In this document: positions 62,657-64,000 of the stretch, piece by piece
Position numbering within the stretch: the stretch's first letter is position 1
Layout: each line of letters opens with the position of its first letter
From: CAVWDI01 sp963793095
Lineage (GTDB): Bacteria > Chloroflexota > Anaerolineae > Anaerolineales > UBA4823
Assembly: GCA_963793095.1 (NCBI GenBank)
Contig: CAWBYY010000002.1
Coordinates: 806,001 to 870,000 of the forward strand
Reading direction: 5' to 3'
Length of the DNA stretch: 64,000 bases
Translations under genes and position numbers: made by a program
Notes under the pieces: generated by a model
Seen by the model: only the letters and a program-made list of their open reading frames with translations
Database searches by the model: none
Told to the model about the DNA's origin: nothing

Positions 62657-63676
62657 TCAATCATTGAAGGGTTTCCGATACACTGTGCTGCGTTTAACCG
62701 GTTTGAATCCAACGCTTTCATACAAGCCCAGGGCTCCGGTCAGGTTCTGGGTATCAACCCCCAGGGCAGCCTCATCCATTCCCCTATTTTTGATCGCTTT
62801 GAGGCTGTCGATCAACAGGGCGCGTGCCAGGCCGCGCTTTCTCCATGGGCGTCTAACACAGATATTTTCTGGATAGCCGCGCTTGCGGTTAAATTTGTTA
62901 TTTTCATCCTGGTTAATATAACCGAGAACCATACCTGCTACCTGCTCTCCATCCCAGGCGACGCGCCAGAGAGTCGGATCGAAGTTGGGATCCTCTACCC
63001 ATTCCTGTACAGTCGGTTCAGTTTCCTCGCTGAATCCCCAGTGATCCCGGAATGCTTCAATGCTGGCTGCGTGGATTGCCTGGTAATGTGAGGGCTTAAC
63101 TGGGCGGATTTCAAGGCTCTCAGGCAGTCTCGTTTCGGGTATATTTTCCAGGTTTGACCTGACCATAAGGTAAAAATGCCTCTCAGGCAGATAACCTTCA
63201 CTTTCCAGCAGTCTGGTTGTCGCCAGTTCAGTATCGACCGCATAGGATTCAAAAAACCGCTCTACATGGTCCGGGTTCGACTCTGCAATGCTTCGTAAAC
63301 GGTTCTGGCTGTTTCTTAACATAGCCCGCCCAATACCATTCTGTCGCATACCTGGCATCACGAAACCAATGTGCCAGTAGATCCCGGTTCTTTCGTTTTC
63401 ATCTCGCCAGCTTACCCGGCTGTAAGCGCAGGTCTTATTGTGGACCTCTGCAAAGAGCATATCTTCATAGGGATTGCAGTTTACCAGGTGATTATAAGTG
63501 TTTGCTATATCCTGTTTGGTCGAATAGCGGTCGAGATGGTCGATATCATTACAGGCGTTGATGATATCGGCTATGCACTGGTAGTCTTTTTCACCTTCAA
63601 ATGCTCGAAACACCAGCCCTTCAACTGGTGGCGAATCAGGTACATTGAGCAGTTGGCAATAATATTCTCTGTTCAT
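62657..63676 (-). CDS. Tandem GNAT acetyltransferase
   Basis: 339 residues with two GNAT domains. The first (about 20-175) has a partly degenerate acetyl-CoA loop, MRQNGIGRAMLR; the second (about 185-335) has the full loop RPWRKRGLARALLIDSLKAI and the motif B segment TGALGLYESVGFKPVKRS. The layout resembles mycothiol synthase MshD and related tandem acetyltransferases. Substrate unknown. The start overlaps the MFS stop upstream by 4 bases. Confidence 0.88.
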   Translation of the reverse strand: MNREYYCQLLNVPDSPPVEGLVFRAFEGEKDYQCIADIINACNDIDHLDRYSTKQDIANTYNHLVNCNPYEDMLFAEVHNKTCAYSRVSWRDENERTGIYWHIGFVMPGMRQNGIGRAMLRNSQNRLRSIAESNPDHVERFFESYAVDTELATTRLLESEGYLPERHFYLMVRSNLENIPETRLPESLEIRPVKPSHYQAIHAASIEAFRDHWGFSEETEPTVQEWVEDPNFDPTLWRVAWDGEQVAGMVLGYINQDENNKFNRKRGYPENICVRRPWRKRGLARALLIDSLKAIKNRGMDEAALGVDTQNLTGALGLYESVGFKPVKRSTVYRKPFND

Positions 63677-64000
63677 AAATCTCCCTGTTTATTGTTTGTG
63701 AACCCAACCGATTCCAGCCTTTGCTCAAACTGCAACCGTTCCTTTTCAGGATTTTTGAATTTAAGCCAGACCGGGATGACGGCGATGAGCGAGAGCCAGG
63801 CGGTGATCCTGAACGGAAACTGGGGGTTCACTTTATCCCAAAGTTGGGCCCCAATTGCTGGCGCTGGCAGTGAGATAATCCCCAGGCTGGTGCTTAAGAG
63901 TTCCAAAGGCAGTACCTCTCTGTTTTTCCGGGACCATTTTGCTGGTCAGTGAGCTAAATGCGGGCATCATCAACCCGAATCCCATACCCAGGATCCCAGC
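63673..64000 (-). CDS. MFS transporter, C-terminal part, frame interrupted, partial
   Basis: The window ends inside this gene; its start lies beyond base 64000. The upstream frame reads GMGFGLMMPAFSSLTSKMVPEKQRGTAFG, typical of the central MFS loop, and then loses the frame near 63898-63907 (coding tttggaactc). The next frame continues directly with LLSTSLGIISLPAPAIGAQLWDKV to the stop. Dropping one A restores GTAFGLLSTSLG. The C-terminus is a basic, cytoplasmic tail (KFKNPEKERLQFEQRLES). Same error type as in der and coaE. Confidence 0.8.

Overview
The window looks like chromosomal DNA of an uncultured Chloroflexota bacterium, most likely Anaerolineae. The evidence is gene content: an NBR1-type Ig-like lipoprotein with Pro/Thr/Ser linkers, two-LysM lipoproteins, a GlcD-GlcE fusion, a quinate-5-dehydrogenase-like family typical of this phylum, a DUF4177-like partner of an orphan ParA, and an archaeal-style HMG-CoA synthase/thiolase/DUF35 set with a class II HMG-CoA reductase. 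G+C looks moderate (near 50 percent by eye). I saw no rRNA, tRNA, CRISPR array or transposase. The taxonomic call is inference.

Layout. 1-3.2 kb: end of an electron-transfer flavoprotein beta gene, a cold-shock gene with its own promoter and terminator, an orphan ParA plus small partner, a 48-residue membrane protein and a 7-TM protein. 3.3-8.3 kb: an NTF2-like gene, then a THEP1 NTPase translationally coupled to hydantoinase/oxoprolinase A and B. 8.4-12.4 kb (minus): sensor kinase, SpoU methyltransferase, tyrosine phenol-lyase. 12.6-16.3 kb (plus): HMG-CoA reductase, HMG-CoA synthase and a thiolase homologue that has lost its catalytic Cys and both His. The DUF35 partner is 10.6 kb further on (26.9 kb); between them lies a minus-strand operon (25.8 to 16.6 kb) and an AT-rich GNAT gene.

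That operon is the most unusual element. A SorC-type regulator behind a near-consensus promoter and a 14-bp palindromic operator is followed by a sugar-phosphate-isomerase-like protein, the two halves of the plant Tm-1 architecture as separate genes (UPF0261 and a PEP-hydrolase-like TIM barrel), a formyltransferase, an aldolase homologue with altered active site, and E2, E1-alpha and E1-beta of a 2-oxoacid dehydrogenase without E3. It reads as an inducible carbon-catabolic pathway of unknown substrate ending in oxidative decarboxylation to an acyl-CoA.

27-32.7 kb (minus): EamA permease, glycolate-oxidase-like GlcF and fused GlcDE. 32.8-35.4 kb (plus): PatB aminotransferase, LysM lipoprotein, NUDIX hydrolase. 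42.0-35.4 kb (minus): one apparent housekeeping operon of coaE, cdaA, cdaR, der, lepB, deoC and a YgiT-type zinc protein. 48.5-42.1 kb (minus): a complete oligopeptide ABC transporter behind a consensus promoter, with an oversized OppC. 48.8-52.5 kb: a Cys/His small protein, then kbl, a TyrA-like dehydrogenase, an HD protein and an M50 protease. 52.6-56 kb (plus): DUF951, NBR1-Ig lipoprotein, RsmI, PGI/PMI. 56-58 kb: nucleotidyltransferase plus quinate-dehydrogenase-like pair. 58-64 kb: IlvE, MFS, amidase, HAD, tandem GNAT and a partial MFS.

Six genes (parA, the SorC regulator, der, coaE, the peptide-binding protein, the last MFS) are each interrupted by a one-base frame change. Because der and coaE are normally essential, sequencing or assembly indels are the simplest explanation, and each is annotated here as one gene.
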